NCBI GenBank assembly: GCA_021292165.1
Contig: CM037879.1
Span: 264,499,921-264,563,920 of the forward strand
Direction: 5' to 3'
DNA: 64,000 nt
Source of the DNA: Shinisaurus crocodilurus
Taxonomy: Eukaryota > Chordata > Lepidosauria > Squamata > Shinisauridae
How positions within the stretch are numbered: the first letter of the stretch is position 1; every line of letters starts with the position of its first letter. A program made the translations under genes and the position numbers. The notes under the pieces are model-generated. The model made no database searches. It was not told where the DNA came from and saw only the letters and a list, made by a program, of their open reading frames with translations. This document shows, one piece after another, positions 23,160 to 35,335 of this stretch.

Positions 23160-23312
23160 TAAGAACTGGTGCCTGAGTTTGCTTTCCCCCGTCTTCCCTC
23201 ACCATCCCCTTTTCCTTTTGTGTCATGTCTTTAGACACTGTCTTATTTGTTACTGATCTCATGTAAGCTACTCTGGGAGCCTTTTCATCTGAAAAGTGGG
23301 GTAAAAATGCTT
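23160..23312 (+). repeat. Interspersed repeat 3' tail
   Basis: GGTGCCTGAGTTTGC, CTTTTCCTTTTGTGTCATGT and AGCTACTCTGGGAGCC, then GGGGTAAAAATGC. The same tail appears at 60445-60630 and inverted at 24560-24735 and 60310-60440. Confidence 0.65.
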
Positions 23313-23317
23313 TAAAC

Positions 23318-23453
23318 CTGGGGTAGGCAATCTGGTGCTCTCTAGATGCTTTGGACTATAACTCCCATAATCCTTGACCATTGACCATGCTGACTGGGGC
23401 TTATGGGGATTGTAATCCAAAACATCTGGAGGGTACCAAGTTTACTACTCCCA
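23318..23453. mobile_element. hAT MITE
   Basis: CTGGGGTAGGCAATCTGGTG and GGTACCAAGTTTACTACTCC ends. Flanks CTTTAAAC and CTTTAAGC. 136 bp with the common filler TTGGACTATAACTCCCAT. Confidence 0.75.
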
Positions 23454-23971
23454 CTTTAAGCAAACAAACAGATCATTGGTTATGAATTCTTTTGTTTCAA
23501 CAAACCATATTTAAGATTAACCATAATACTAAACTGTAGTTAATAAAAAATGGAAGCAAAAAACATCGGGTCACCTCCTTGCAGCTGTGCTAGAGGAGAG
23601 GGAGTACATGAGCCAGAGACTCACCTAGGCTCATTTCCATCACAATAAACCATGCTTTATCAGTGGTGTGTGAATTCAGCCACTGAGAGCATCTTTCTTC
23701 CCCTTTTCCAGCTGTTAAACTTCATTAACAGACTGCTACAAAGACTGGATACTCAGCTACCATTACTTTTGTTTGTAATTGCTGCTGTTAAATAAGGTAT
23801 TGTAATAAAACAAATGGAAAAAATATATGCTCCTTTGAAACTGACAGAGTCCATATCAGGTGAGAGAGAGAAAAATTAAAAACTCAATTTGTAAAATAAT
23901 TGCATATTTAGGATACGTTGGCAAATCAAGTACCTGTAAAAACTTCACTCATTTCTAATTTATTAAAGTAC

Positions 23972-24060
23972 CTTTGGATGTCAAAAGCTGTGCCAGAATC
24001 TGCATAGACCTTTAAGTTACTCAGCAGGATGTCACATGCCTGGTTGATTAGCGGAGTCAT
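23972..24060 (-). CDS. TBXAS1: TBXAS1 internal exon (helix C-D region)
   Basis: Second TBXAS1 exon in the window, 89 bp, minus strand. The acceptor is CTTTTTAG|ATG and the donor CAAAG|GTACTT. It encodes 29 codons plus two bases ([17 protein letters not shown]..., ending AFDIQ and a split Arg). It aligns with about residues 151-180 of human thromboxane synthase, including the QACD and FDIQ anchors. An 89 bp exon at this place is also the CYP3A arrangement, which fits the shared ancestry of CYP3 and CYP5. The phase joins exactly to the 117 bp exon upstream (GAG|ATG) and the 149 bp exon downstream (AG|G gives Arg). No ORF finder would pick out this short exon. It is recognised by the splice sites and family alignment. 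Confidence 0.93.
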
Positions 24061-24559
24061 CTAAAAAGGAACACATGCACATGGTATAGTTTTTAAAATG
24101 CAATAATTTTTTCCACATTAATTACTTACTGCAGGAGGTAAGTACTCTCAAGAGCTTCTGATCAAATGGATAAAGTCATTTCCCCCCCAAGAAGAAAGCT
24201 ATGTTTTTACACGCAGACACACACGCACACACATTTCGGTGCTCCATGCTCTCTCGCACACTGATGGCCAGAGTACATCGTTTCTCTGCTTTCTGGTCCT
24301 GTGGTAGCTGCTCCCTCTTCTTGGCTGAAATAATAGCTTGATTCATTTCGGCAGCAGTGGCTGGTGGCTCCAGTGTCAGTGCGGCGGTGTATCCATCTGG
24401 GTTTTGGTCTGAACTTTAAAGGAGCCGTCCACGGTGCTGAACCTATTCATGGTGCTGAACCTATTCTGGGTGAACCTATTTTGACTAGATGGACCTTTGG
24501 TCTGATCCAGCATGGCTCTTCTTATGTTCTTATGTCAGGATCACACCCATTGTCCCTAC

Positions 24560-24735
24560 CTCATCATCCACTCATTATTTATTTATTTATTTATTTCATT
24601 TCATTTTTATACCGCCCAATAGCCGAAGCTCTCTGGGCGGTTTACAGCAATTACCGGTAACAAGACAGTCCCTGCCCGCAGGCTTACAATCTAAAAAGAC
24701 ACGACACACAAGGAAAAAGGAATGGGGAGGGAAGA
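24560..24735 (-). repeat. Interspersed repeat 3' tail, reversed
   Basis: (ATTT)n then ATACCGCCCAATAGCCGAAG, GGCGGTTTACAGCAATTACC and GACACGACACACAAGG. Reverse of the tail at 60445-60630. Confidence 0.65.
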
Positions 24736-24761
24736 AGGGGGAATATTAATGAATACTCCTG

Positions 24762-24990
24762 GCAGGGCTGGTGGAATGGCCCTGCGCTCCCTCTCTTCTC
24801 CCTCTGCACAGCCTGCTGGAATGGCTGGTGGTGGTGACAGTAGAGGGAGGAGGAGCCTTCATGAGGGAGGCCTTTCAGCAGGGCTGGTGGGATGGCCCTG
24901 CGCTCTTCTCTCTTCTCCCTCCTCTCAGCCTGCTGGAATGGCTGCTGGTGGTGACCAGTTTCATGGATCAGTTTGGTGAGCACAGAGGTA
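24762..24990. repeat. Tandem duplication, unit about 116 bp
   Basis: GCAGGGCTGGTGG.ATGGCC at 24762 recurs at 24878 and stays alignable for about 80 bp (AGCCTGCTGGAATGGCTG in both). Confidence 0.8.
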
Positions 24991-26043
24991 CACAAGTTTA
25001 GGAGCCCTACAAAAAAGCAGGGTCCCCAAATCATGCTAAGGAGACTATGTATGTACATGTTATGTGCATGTAGGCTCTGTGCACACAGACCCAATCAATA
25101 TGTGGAGGTCAGAGGCAGGGGATGGCAGGTGCAACCCGCTCTGCTTCCATGTGCTCATTTTACATGCCTTTAGAAGAGCTAATGTGCCCCTTGACTAATC
25201 GTACACAAAACCAAAGGGCAGCCCCTTATTTTTCACAGGTTTCCACTTCCATTGGTCCTTCTTGCCCTTAAATTACCTCACTACCCCAAATGGTTCTGCT
25301 CTTACTCTGTTCTTTTAATTTGCCTGTCACCCACAGTAGCATGCTGCTAGCTTTTTGCTTTTCTTTTGTTTCAGTTATCCTTGTCCTGGCTCTCTTCCAG
25401 TTGACCCCTTTTAAATGCTTCCATAATCAGCCTTTTTCATCTGCCAGTCATGTCCACCTTGCACAGACGCCTTATCCTACAGTGTTCCTTGACAGATCAG
25501 GAATTACTAGCAGTCAAGCTTGTTTCCAGGACAGAAAACAATCATAATTTCTTCTTCTTCTCCCTCTCCTTCTCCTTCTCCTTCAGATGGTGGGGGATAT
25601 CAAACTTCCCAGAATCATCTTGCTCTTTAAAAGATGGAAAGCTCACATGCTTACTAACAGAGGATGGTCCAAAAATGATATCATGGAAACCTATTGTGTA
25701 TTATTTCCCATTTTAGATGTCAGATTTTGCCAAACAGCATGTAGCAGCGACATAACCTGGCCATGGTGGGGAAATGATCTCAGCTTCTGGGCATTTGGAT
25801 TGGTTGTTTATGACATAATGAAATAAAACATAAGCAATATGTTCACTGCAAATATTTGATCTGCCAGTTATCTCATGTCACTACTATCTCGGCACTGAAG
25901 TTCACTCAGGTCTGCCAAACAAGACTGCAGGAGTCTCTTGGTGTCAGAAACATTGTGGCATAATCCTGCCAGTACATGCCTTGGCACTTCATGCTGCATA
26001 TGTGCATTTTACAGGAGTGCTTATTTATGCCTCTCTGTAATGC

Positions 26044-26160
26044 CAACAAATACAAATTTTGCAGGCACTAGTTTAAGAATTAACAAGTATTTGATTAGAA
26101 GAGCACAAATACTCTAGTCTTGTTCATTCTTAAACTGGTGCCTACAAAATTTGTATTCCC
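26044..26160. mobile_element. Short inverted-repeat (MITE-like) element
   Basis: AATACAAATTTTGCAGGCAC...TTAAGAATTAACAAG faces CTTGTTCATTCTTAAACTGG...ACAAAATTTGTATT. Arms of about 39 bp. Confidence 0.7.
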
Positions 26161-26599
26161 AAAATGATCTTTTTTATTCTGGATTATTTAAACCAGAATA
26201 AAAATACTACCTTTGGGATTTGTTCTTAGAATTGCATACCTTGATTGGAAACATCACTCCAGAGTTCTTCCTTACCAGCCATGAGAGCTAGGAACATGCT
26301 TTTTAATTCATTTTATTAATTGATGAAAGCAACACCCCCAATATATAGCAGAAAAAGGAGGTTTGCATATCTTTACCTATTTTCACCAATGTGACTCTCT
26401 AGCAGGTCACAGCAGCCTGCCATGAAGCCAGCTTTGCAATCTCAGAAGAAAGCCTTGTAAATGAGCAGCTGCCTAGCAAAATAGGGAGATCTAAAGTGAG
26501 TGAGCAGGGACAAAATCCCATGTGCCATGCCCTGGAAAAAAAATAGAAAAGCCAAATCCTCACAACAACCTGACCATGGTGATCCATGCACTACACTAG

Positions 26600-26770
26600 T
26601 AACCTCACGATTAGACTACTGTAATGCACTCTGTGTGGGGCTGCCCTTGTACCTGGTTTGGGAGCTGCAGCTAGTGCAGAGTGCAGCAGCCAGGGTGCTC
26701 AGTGGGACACCCAGCTATGTTCACATAACACCTGTATTAAAAGGTGTTATGTGGCTGCCATTATCAGTTA
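26600..26770 (+). mobile_element. L2-like LINE fragment, divergent subfamily
   Basis: CGATTAGACTACTGTAATGC (RLDYCNA), GAGCTGCAGCTAGTGCAGAG (LQLVQS) and CAGCCAGGGTGCTCAG (AARVLS), followed by ITPVL-like codons. Confidence 0.75.
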
Positions 26771-26774
26771 GCAC

Positions 26775-27000
26775 CTAGACATCAGACTGAACAGGCAGGC
26801 ACACAGGTCACCTGGTCACAATCTTGAGCACTATGGTGAGATTTACTGCACTTCTATTTAAATTATAATAATTAGGTCTACATTTGTAGTTATTTGTATA
26901 TATTAGCATATGCAAATTTTATGCAAATTGGTGTCCTCTTTGGGGTGTGTGATGCATTTCCACTTTCTGGGTGATTCATGAGTGGCCACCCTATCTCTTA
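26775..27000. repeat. Foldback-family fragment
   Basis: AGGCAGGCACACAGGTCACCTGG, GGTGAGATTTACTGCACTTC and, at the right, GAGTGGCCACCCTATC resemble the foldback at 49163-49737. Confidence 0.55.
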
Positions 27001-27272
27001 ACCATGGGAGCAGGACATAGGATCACATGGTGTTCACAAACACCCCTCACTCTACATCTCCTTTTTTCTGGAGCCCCAATTTACTTACCAGGCATAACCA
27101 TAGTGAATTTAGAACAAGGTTAGTCCTAACCACAGTTAATTTAGTTGCTGACATAATAGTTAACCATGGCTAGGCCCAGAAGGGGCAATTTACACAGTAG
27201 AAGCAAGGGGGAGGGAGCATGCAATCCTACCCAATCCTCATTGTTTATCATTGTGGGCCAAAACAGATTCTG

Positions 27273-27640
27273 GCCTGGTTCGCACATAACAGCAAATTGT
27301 GGGTTAATTAATGCATGAGCGGAGTGAGTGTGTGCACCACCTCCCATGCACTCCTCACTTCTGCTTTTAATCAACAACCTACAATCGGCTGGGTAGTAGG
27401 TTGATGAGCATGACGCATGAACCTGGAGCTAAACAACCCAACAGTTAAACCAATAACAAACCATGGGTTAACCACTGAGTTGTTTAGCCCCTAAACAACC
27501 CAGTGTTCCTGGTTCGTATGTCACACTCAACAACCCACAACGCAGCCAATTTTAGGCTATTGGTTAAAAGCAGAAGTGACTGACATGCCCACTCAGAGCA
27601 CTTGCTCTCTCCTCCTTGTGCATGGCAAATTGTGGGTTAA
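27273..27640. mobile_element. Foldback element
   Basis: TGGCCTGGTTCGCACATAAC, GCAAATTGTGGGTTAATTAA and ACAACCCAGTGTTCCTGGTT; the centre near 27470 has AACCATGGGTTAACC and GTTTAGCCCCTAAAC. Related to 1505-1935. Confidence 0.55.
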
Positions 27641-28139
27641 TTAATTACTTTAAGTCCATATCTAGCAGCTATAGCTTTCTTCATTTTTATTCTACAGTAG
27701 GTGCACACACACCCCAATTCAGATCTTTAAAAAAACCCATACTCCCCACACTTGGGTCCTGATCCAGATCAGGGCCTCTGCTCCAACTCTAGAGTAAAAA
27801 TGGTGGGGAGAAGAGCCGTAGCTGCTAGAAATGGATTTAAAGTAATGTTTGTTTTGGCACTGTGGTTAAGCAATCAGAACCATTACATCTGCACGATTCT
27901 ATAGCCTGAAAAAACAAGAGTGACTTATCTCAGTGGCTCCACCACACCCACAATCTATCTGTTGTTCCTAATCACTACCCCAGCATCATCATTCTTAAAG
28001 AAGGGCTTATTTGGCAAGCCCTTCATTAGCTTGCCAAATAAGTGGGAGGAACCTGTTCTCTAGGTGGAGAACTCTAGGGTTATCTAGAGTTCATGGGATG
28101 TTTCCCCCATAAATCTAAATAATGAAGTTCAAGGTGGAC

Positions 28140-28895
28140 ACATGGGTCGGAAAACCTGCCAATCTGGATGATAGTGTACAGTTGATCCTGGACAGAGTTG
28201 TACCCGGCCGCTTAGGGGCCAGGTGCACAGTTTGAGAGTGCTCCTGGACTCTATGCTTTCTATGGAGGCACAGGTGTCATTGGTGGCCAGGGGGCTTTCT
28301 AGTGTTGGATGGTTTGCCAACTATGACCTTATCTAGAGAAGACAGACCTTTCCTTAGAGACACATGCATTGGTCTGGAATACTGTAATGCACTTTATGTG
28401 GATGGTCCACATAATGGTGGATGGTCAGTATTCCAGACTATCCATCTAGGCTGGAATACTGTAATGCAGTATTACAGAATACTGTAATGCACTTTATGTG
28501 GGGCTGTCCTTAAAGACGGTCTGGAAGTTTCAGTTGGTGAACGCACAACAGGAATGCTTGTAGGAGCCAGGAGTTCTGAACACACCCATTCTGCAGCAGT
28601 ATTAGTTTCCAAGGCCCTGCTCTCTGATCCACTACTGAAAACTATCCAATAGATGAGTGCCAAGGACAGGGTCCTGTCTGCTGTGGTGCTGCACATCTGG
28701 AATACCCTCCCTAGGAAGATATGGGCATTGAGAAGTGTCTTTAAAATGTGTTTATTCCTGACTGCTTTTGAATAATTTTATTGCAGTTTTTAAATAATGG
28801 TTTTATCTGTTCCTATTTTAATGTTCCTTAATGTCGTTGTTTTGTTTTTTAGTTTTAATGACATGTAATTTTATTATATTCTTAGTTTTACCAAT
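28140..28895 (+). mobile_element. Degraded L2-like LINE with internal reduplication
   Basis: Recognisable pieces run in order: GTGCTCCTGGACTCTATGC (LLLDSM), GAATACTGTAATGCACTTTATGTGG (EYCNALYV), which occurs three times at 28376-28500, then a GLP..LE..QL-like stretch and ATCTGGAATACCCTCCCTAG (WNTLP), then an AT-rich 3' end. Confidence 0.7.
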
Positions 28896-29439
28896 TGGTT
28901 TGTAAGGCATCTGTCAGGCTTCCAGCTGACCCAAGCCCAGAGGAGACCTATTCAGAGGAGGAGGATGGGGATTCCTCTGCAAACCCCACCCCCACAGAGA
29001 ATAACCTGAGCAGCCCCATTGCAAGGATGCCCTACCTGAGGTCCAAAAAAAGCCCCCTTCAACCCCATCCTAAGCTCTACCGGGGTTCTTGACTCTCCCT
29101 CGATTCCACAGCTCACCAGAGCAATGGTGCACAGAACCAGGTGGGATGCAGAGAGCTGCCATCAGAGTGCCTGCCTGGCCACCAGAAGGCCCTTTCGTCC
29201 AGGGTTTATGCAGGAGGGTTTACTTGGGAGCCAGGGTTTATTTGTGACCCAGCTGTAGCCACTGAGGATGCAGACCCAGCTGCAACTGCTGAATCAGGGA
29301 CTGCCCTCAGTCTTCCCCCAGACCTTTGTTGGGTTATTGGCCCTCATTGAACTCCTTGCTCCAGCTACCTTGTTAACTATAACTATTTCATCATCCCCGA
29401 GGGATGATTTAACCAGAACCAGATGCTTCCCAGCTCCTG

Positions 29440-29545
29440 TTGGCTTTTGCCCCCCACCTGCCACTGGAATGCGGCCCCTGAGAGCTTCTCCAAAATTGAA
29501 TTTGGCCCTCGGGCTGAAAGGGGTTCCCCAGCCCTAGAGATGTGC
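29440..29545 (-). mobile_element. hAT element end fragment
   Basis: In reverse: GGGCTGGGGAACCCCTTTCA, GCCCGAGGGCCAAATTC and GGAGAAGCTCTCAGGGGCC, matching the left end of the element at 13784-14111. No second end. Confidence 0.7.
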
Positions 29546-30488
29546 ATAGAAGCAAAATCCAAGTTTGGTGAAGTTCTCCAAATTCCACTTCAAAGTTCGT
29601 TCCATCTCATGTCCATATCAGATTGCAATCAATGATATTTTTTTTCTTTTCTATGTGTATTTTCGTGCATATTTTTCCAAATGTGCACATCTTTGAAAGG
29701 TATGGATTCTTCACCCATTGATTAAAGCATGTTTGTGCGCATTTTTCAAAAGAATGCATTTTTCCATGTGCATGTTTCAAAGGTACGTGTGGTGTCAAAC
29801 ATTTTTGGGGCCCGCAAATCACACTGCAAGCTATGGAGTTTGACTGCAGACTGTGTTCAAGTCCGTGTTCAGTCTCGAACTGAGTAAATCCTGATAAAAA
29901 ATTAAATGAAACAAATTTCTCATACATCCTTACCCACCCGTGCTTTAAGGTGTCCGCCTCAATCTAGGCTCAGCCTGCATGTCTGAGAATAAACTCAAAT
30001 AATACAAAACACTATAAGTCTCCAGTGACCTCCTTTTGAAGAAGGGCAAATACCGTGCCTCTAGAAATTCTCACCACTCGGGGAAATGGGGCGGAAATAC
30101 AACAATATGATCTGTGAAATAATCTGAACTACATCATCCTACGCTATGCAAATCAGCAGCAGTTCTCCGGGTCAGAGCATCTGGCTAATGATGACAAATT
30201 TCCAAATGTGCCCTCCCCTCCTGCATGCAAAACAAACTGTCTATAGCATTCCTAACTTTTCAGCTCACAGTCTTCTAAATTTGAATCTGCTCTGGTAGAT
30301 CCAAATGTCTGCATTTTCCTTTAAAGGATCTTTGTCTTTTTTTAGTTCACACACATCACAAGTTTAGCTGCATAACCCTCTTCATGAAGAAGGATTGTAT
30401 CAAGCGTTGCCCCCTCCCCCAACTGTTTAGGACCCTGCATGGTTTGGAATACACCTTCATTTAAAGAGGGTGGTAGGTAGGGTTATAC

Positions 30489-30593
30489 CAGCCTTCCCAA
30501 ACTGGTGTCCTCCAGATGCGTTGTGCTGCAACACTGGGAATGATGTGAATTGCAGTCCAACACATCTGGAGATTACCAAGTTGGGGAAGGCTG
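30489..30593. mobile_element. Inverted-repeat MITE, hAT-like
   Basis: CAGCCTTCCCAAACTGGTGT on the left and ACCAAGTTGGGGAAGGCTG on the right. No clear target duplication. Confidence 0.65.
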
Positions 30594-32443
30594 GGGGAGA
30601 GAGAGAGAGAGAGAAAGGAGGTGACAAGAGCACAGCAGCACAATCAGGAGAAATAAAAATCAATAGGCTTTGGATGGTGTCAGCTGAAAAAGGAAACAAA
30701 GTTATTTATCAAACCTGACAAGGGTTCTAGAAATGCAGGATCTTCCTAGTTGCATTCTTCTCTTCTTTCCCCAAAACAACTAAAAAGAGCTTCCCTTTAG
30801 TTTGGTACAATGTAATCAAACATTTACCGGTACTTCTAACACACTTCCTTGCCTTATTTTCACCTGGGAGGGGCTTTAAAGTATGTTGGCAAACACTTAT
30901 GAGGACACTGCGAAATATTAAAGTACATTTTATCTGAACATGTTTAAAGCGCCTCATCAATGTTAATGACTTAACCTCTCAGAAAGACTTTAGAAGGAGG
31001 GTGTTGCTTTTTGCTTTGGAAACTGACAGGCTAGAATGTTCAAGTACACTTATAGGCCTGAGGGGCTGGCAGCGGGGGGGGGGGGGAGCAGGGGAGACAG
31101 GAGTGCTGCCAGGGTTCTCTGGCCAGTCTGCCACTGCTACCAGTCTCTCCACCACTGCGCCTCCCTGGCTGTTCCACTGCTTTCTTCCCCCTCCCTTGCC
31201 ATTCTCCTCCTCTCCCCACCATAAGCTTGCCAAGTATTGAGAAGGGCTTGTGTTTTCTTTTTTCCCTGCGAAGCTGGGGGTGTTGCCCAGTAAAGCACCA
31301 ACTGAGGCTCCAGCTGTGCCCCCAACTTAAATGCTGGATGCGGACACCACCCCTTTCGCTTGCCATGCCACTCCCCTCATTATCTGTTCTCTCTGGAGGT
31401 CCTTGGTGGTGGTGGTGGGCGGACGGGCAGGCAGGCAGGCATATGCCCCTAAATCTAACAGTGCCACTGGGGAAAGAATTAGTCTGTAATCTTATAACCA
31501 CTTACCTGGGAGTAAGCTCCATTGAACTCAGTGTGACTTGCTAAGCGGACATGTATAGGATTGTGCTGTTAGTTAAGGACCTACAGGTGTATTTATTTCT
31601 CAGACTTCAGCTAATCTAATTGTCATTCCCTCCCACAGGGAACTATGGGACAAGTGTTTGCAGAGCAGCTTGGAGAAGAATTTGACTTTAGGGAAGGATG
31701 TTATAAGTCCCTATCCTCAGTAGATGCTGTGACATTCCAAATCTATCAGGGCTGGTCTATACATGAATCAGAATGAAGCAGTGAAGTCCTGATGGGGGTA
31801 GAGTGGACTGTACCACTTCAGGCTGCAGGTGAGGTGGGAGACCATTTTTAAATGCTCTCCCATGTAAAAAGCTCTCCGTCCAAAGAAAAATGGTATAGAA
31901 GGGAGAAGGGTTCTGTCCTGCCCTCTGTCTGTGCTACATGTTTTCTGCTTGCAGGGAGGGTCTTTTTTCTTTTTTTACATAGGAGAGCAGTCATGGAAGA
32001 TATTCCCCACTTGCTATTTGAAATGGTGCAGTCCATTCTACCATCTCATCCCTACTTCATTCCGCCACAGAAGATATAGATTTACTCTGCCCTGAATATT
32101 TAGAAGTATGCTTGTATTATACATTGAACTGCCAATAGTATTGCTGCTGAATAAGTTTGTGTGTATTGAAACATATGCATGTTTTAATTTTCTGCAGCTG
32201 CACTATCTGAATTTATGATTATTAACAATTTTTCATGAATGTTATTATTTTTTTCTTTTTTTATTGAATTTTTTAAAGTAATAATGAACAGTAACAAATT
32301 TAAGTATACCACATGTGAGTCAATTTCTTTATAGACTTTCTCATCACTCAGGATCTCTATTTTGTACAAGCAAGATTATCTGATAAAGTTATCACTCATC
32401 ATCCTAACAGATCACGCCACAGAGTTCTGTGTGTCTTAGGAGG

Positions 32444-32706
32444 TTTATTTATTTATTTATTTATATTTATTTATTTATTATATTTATACCCCGCCTTTTT
32501 TCCTGCAAGGAACCCAAGGCAGCTTACATAATCCTCCTCCTCCTCCTCCTCTCCATTTTATCCTCACAACAACCCTGTGAGGTAGGTTAGGCTGAGAATC
32601 AGTGACTGGCCCAAAGTCACCCAGTGAGTTTCATGGCCGAGCGGGGAATAGAACCCGGATCTCCCGAGTCTCAGTCCAACACTCTCACCACTACGCCACA
32701 CTGGCT
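32444..32706 (-). repeat. Full MIR-like SINE
   Basis: Reversed copy with GCGTAGTGGTGAGAGTGTTG head, GGGTTCTATTCCC B-box region, GGTGACTTTGGGCC core, (GGA)n and (AAATA)n tail. It abuts the 3' end of the L1. Confidence 0.9.
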
Positions 32707-33225
32707 CATGTATTCTTCTCAGCATTAGCACATTCAATAAATGGATACCATATTCCGTAAAAAGTGTCAGTTTCTACTTGGCCTCTTCGTGCCTGAAGAT
32801 GTTTAGTGAGTTTCTCCATTAGTGCAAGGCCTCAAATTTTCTGTTTCCATATGACAGAGAAAGTTCATTTGCTGATTTCCAGTTAGCAGCTATGACCAAC
32901 CTGGCTGCTGTTCAGAAAAAAGCCAGGAGCTCTTTAAGTCTTATTTGTGTATTAAGAGTCGATATAAAGAGATTCTCATCCCAGTTTTGCAGATAATGTT
33001 GTATCTTGTTGTGTGACCTCATTGGTGAAGGAAAAGACCTGGACCCAAAACCTTCGCATGAGTGGGCAATCCCACCACATATGCACATAGGTGCCTCTAG
33101 TGGAACCACACCTCCAACAACTAGGGTTCACATTACAATTAAAATAGCTCTGCTTTACTGGCATAACATACCGTCTGTGCCTCATCTTCAATGTATTTTC
33201 TTCCACTCTGTGTGCTTGTAACATA

Positions 33226-33816
33226 TGAAGGCGCGTGAGTGATAGCAGAGCTCCGCGTGTGCTGGATGGGAGAATTAAAATCCTGTCTGCGCATAGAGGC
33301 CCATTATTCTACACACAGATCTCCAGATCTCACCCCCCTCTGCGCAGCGTTCCAGCGTGTCTGTTTGCAGCTGCCAGCCAGCTTGCCTGTAATCCGACTC
33401 CAGCTTGTAGCTTCCCCAGTTTGCAGATTAATCCAAGTAGCAAGGAAACACTCTGTAACTCCCACAGGTCTATTTCTACCTGTTTATTTACTTAGCAAGT
33501 AATATTCTACAGAGTATACATTTCCTAGTTACAGTCCATGTGCAGAGTACAATGCATAGCAAGCATTAGTTCCAGTGGAGTAGGTTTGAGCTTCACTCCA
33601 CCTCAGCAAAGACGTTACATTGTTGCTAAGTCCAGCAAGCAATAGCCAGAAGAGAGAAAGAATAGAGAAAGCAGTCCTGCTCTTCTCTAAAATGGCTTCA
33701 GACAGAAAAAACAAGTTAGCACGTCATTCAGAACATACAAACCATGTGACTAGCTCATAATGATCCTAGGATCTAGCTTTCCCATGAGAAAGAACACGGG
33801 AAAGTAGAAAGACACA
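33226..33816. repeat. Candidate solo LTR inserted in the L1
   Basis: A 591 bp block begins TG and ends CA and is flanked by ACATA on both sides (33221-33225 and 33817-33821). It cleanly splits the L1 frame between YTCRGTEWR and MLQAHRVEEN. On the minus strand it begins TGTGTC and has AAGTAAATAAACAGG, a possible poly(A) signal. No coding region. No family name can be given. Confidence 0.6.
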
Positions 33817-34696
33817 ACATACTTGTTTACCGCCATTCTGTTCCTCTGCAAGTGTAAACAATGTGCTGCAGCTGGTGATTGTGATACACATCACAACAAC
33901 ATAGTGTTACCCACTGTTCTGAGTAATTCAGGTCTTTTTCCCACACCACTTTTGCTCCCTGTGCCTTACCAATAACTACAGCATTTAACAACTTGTAAAT
34001 TTTTGCAGCAAAGCACTTTGTTTCAGGTTTCGCCCAAGCCAATAAACTTTCAAACCTGTTTAGTGGGTGCACAACCTGTGCCTTTATGGCCAGTGGAGAT
34101 GTGAAATGAAGGATTTGATGCATCTGAAACCATGGTGTATCCTCTAATAATTGTTCTCTTATCTATGTCCCAGTTTTTGCTTGCAACCCATAATATAGGT
34201 TAGTGAGTCTATATAAACCTTATTCTTCCCATTTTGCAAACTGTTTAAATTTGTCTCCACAATTAAAAAAAGTGGATGGCATAAAAAAAAAAAGGAATCA
34301 CAGGGGAAGGAGAAGACATCAAAGTTTATTCTATCTTTGCTAAGTACACATCATACTGTTTAAGAAGGAGTTATCTATTGTTGACCTTGATTTAAATATT
34401 TGCACTGAAATGGTATGCCCTTAAATTCTTCTTTCTGGTCCCTAGGTATCTCCTTATTAATCCAAGATTTAGTTTGATCGTCATGTATTAGCTGAATTAA
34501 TTGTTTGAGATGAAAAGCATCACAATATTGAGTCAATCTGGGAATTCCCAGTCCCCCTCTTTTACCTTCTTCATATAAAATATTTGCATTGAACCTAGTC
34601 TTCAAAAATAAAAAGAGGAAACATCTATTGCCATTTTTTAAACACTTGTTCAGGTAAAATAAGAGGTAATGTTTGAAATAAGCATGTTAGCTATAT

Positions 34697-35199
34697 CAGT
34701 GGTCCCCAACCTTTTTGGGACCAGGGACGGGTGTGTGTGTCGCCCACCGCTCACCTGCTGTGCGGCCCGGGCAGCAGCACCGGAGAACCAGGAAGTGACG
34801 TGACGGGAGACCCGTCGCGTCGTTTCCGGCTTTACGAAAATGCTAATCAGAGAGGCAAGCAGAGGGACGAGCGGCGGGGGGGTGTGTGCTTGCTGGAGCT
34901 CACGAGCACCCCGAGAGGCAGGATGGGGTGCTTCTTGCGCGGCACAGCGGTGCGCACCACCCGCCGGGACACGCCGCGAGCACCCCACCTGGCTCTCGGG
35001 GTGCTTGCAAGCTCCGGCGAGCACCCCCCGACGCTCACCCCTCTGCTCGCCTCCCCAAGGAGCAGTTTTGTAAAGCTGGGCAGCGCGGTGGCCGGGCGGT
35101 GCAGCGGCCGGGTGGTGTGGCGGCCGTGCGCCGCGCAGCCCAGTCCTTAACAGACCGCGGACCGGGACCGGTCTGCGGACCGGGGGTTGGGGACCCCTG
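34697..35199. mobile_element. hAT element with perfect 8-bp TSD, inserted in the L1
   Basis: Ends CAGTGGTCCCCAACC and GGTTGGGGACCCCTG. AGCTATAT on both sides (34689-34696, 35200-35207). 503 bp, GC-rich interior. Long symmetric open frames across it match no transposase. Confidence 0.93.
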
Positions 35200-35335
35200 A
35201 GCTATATTATTTCTGGTGGCTTTTTGTTTCAAATCTATTGGCTAATAATTTCATATGTCTATTATCAAATTCATAAAATTGTTGATTGACATATTGGAGA
35301 ACATTTATTATCTGATTAATTTCTAATGATTTAGG

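Larger units (their letters stand above)
22858..23683. mobile_element. Foldback element with nested insertions
   Basis: CACTGGCTGCGTTCAGACAA on the left and, inverted from the right end, CAGTGGCTGAATTCACACAC. Inner arms are TGTGGTTAATCTTAACTATG and TTTAAGATTAACCATAATAC. A LINE/SINE tail (23160-23312) and a hAT MITE (23318-23453) sit between the arms. Confidence 0.6.
17329..23971 (-). other. TBXAS1: TBXAS1 intron
   Basis: Intron of 6643 bp. It holds three hAT elements, two abutting mariner-like MITEs, three foldback elements and a 5S-derived SINE, all listed separately. 17345-17884, 18078-18430 and 23684-23971 show nothing recognisable. Confidence 0.85.

Noticed and set aside
34731..35150. 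139-codon plus-strand and 124-codon minus-strand open frames.
   Set aside because: They fall inside the 503 bp hAT between its termini. The GC-rich sequence lacks stops on both strands and shows no transposase motifs.
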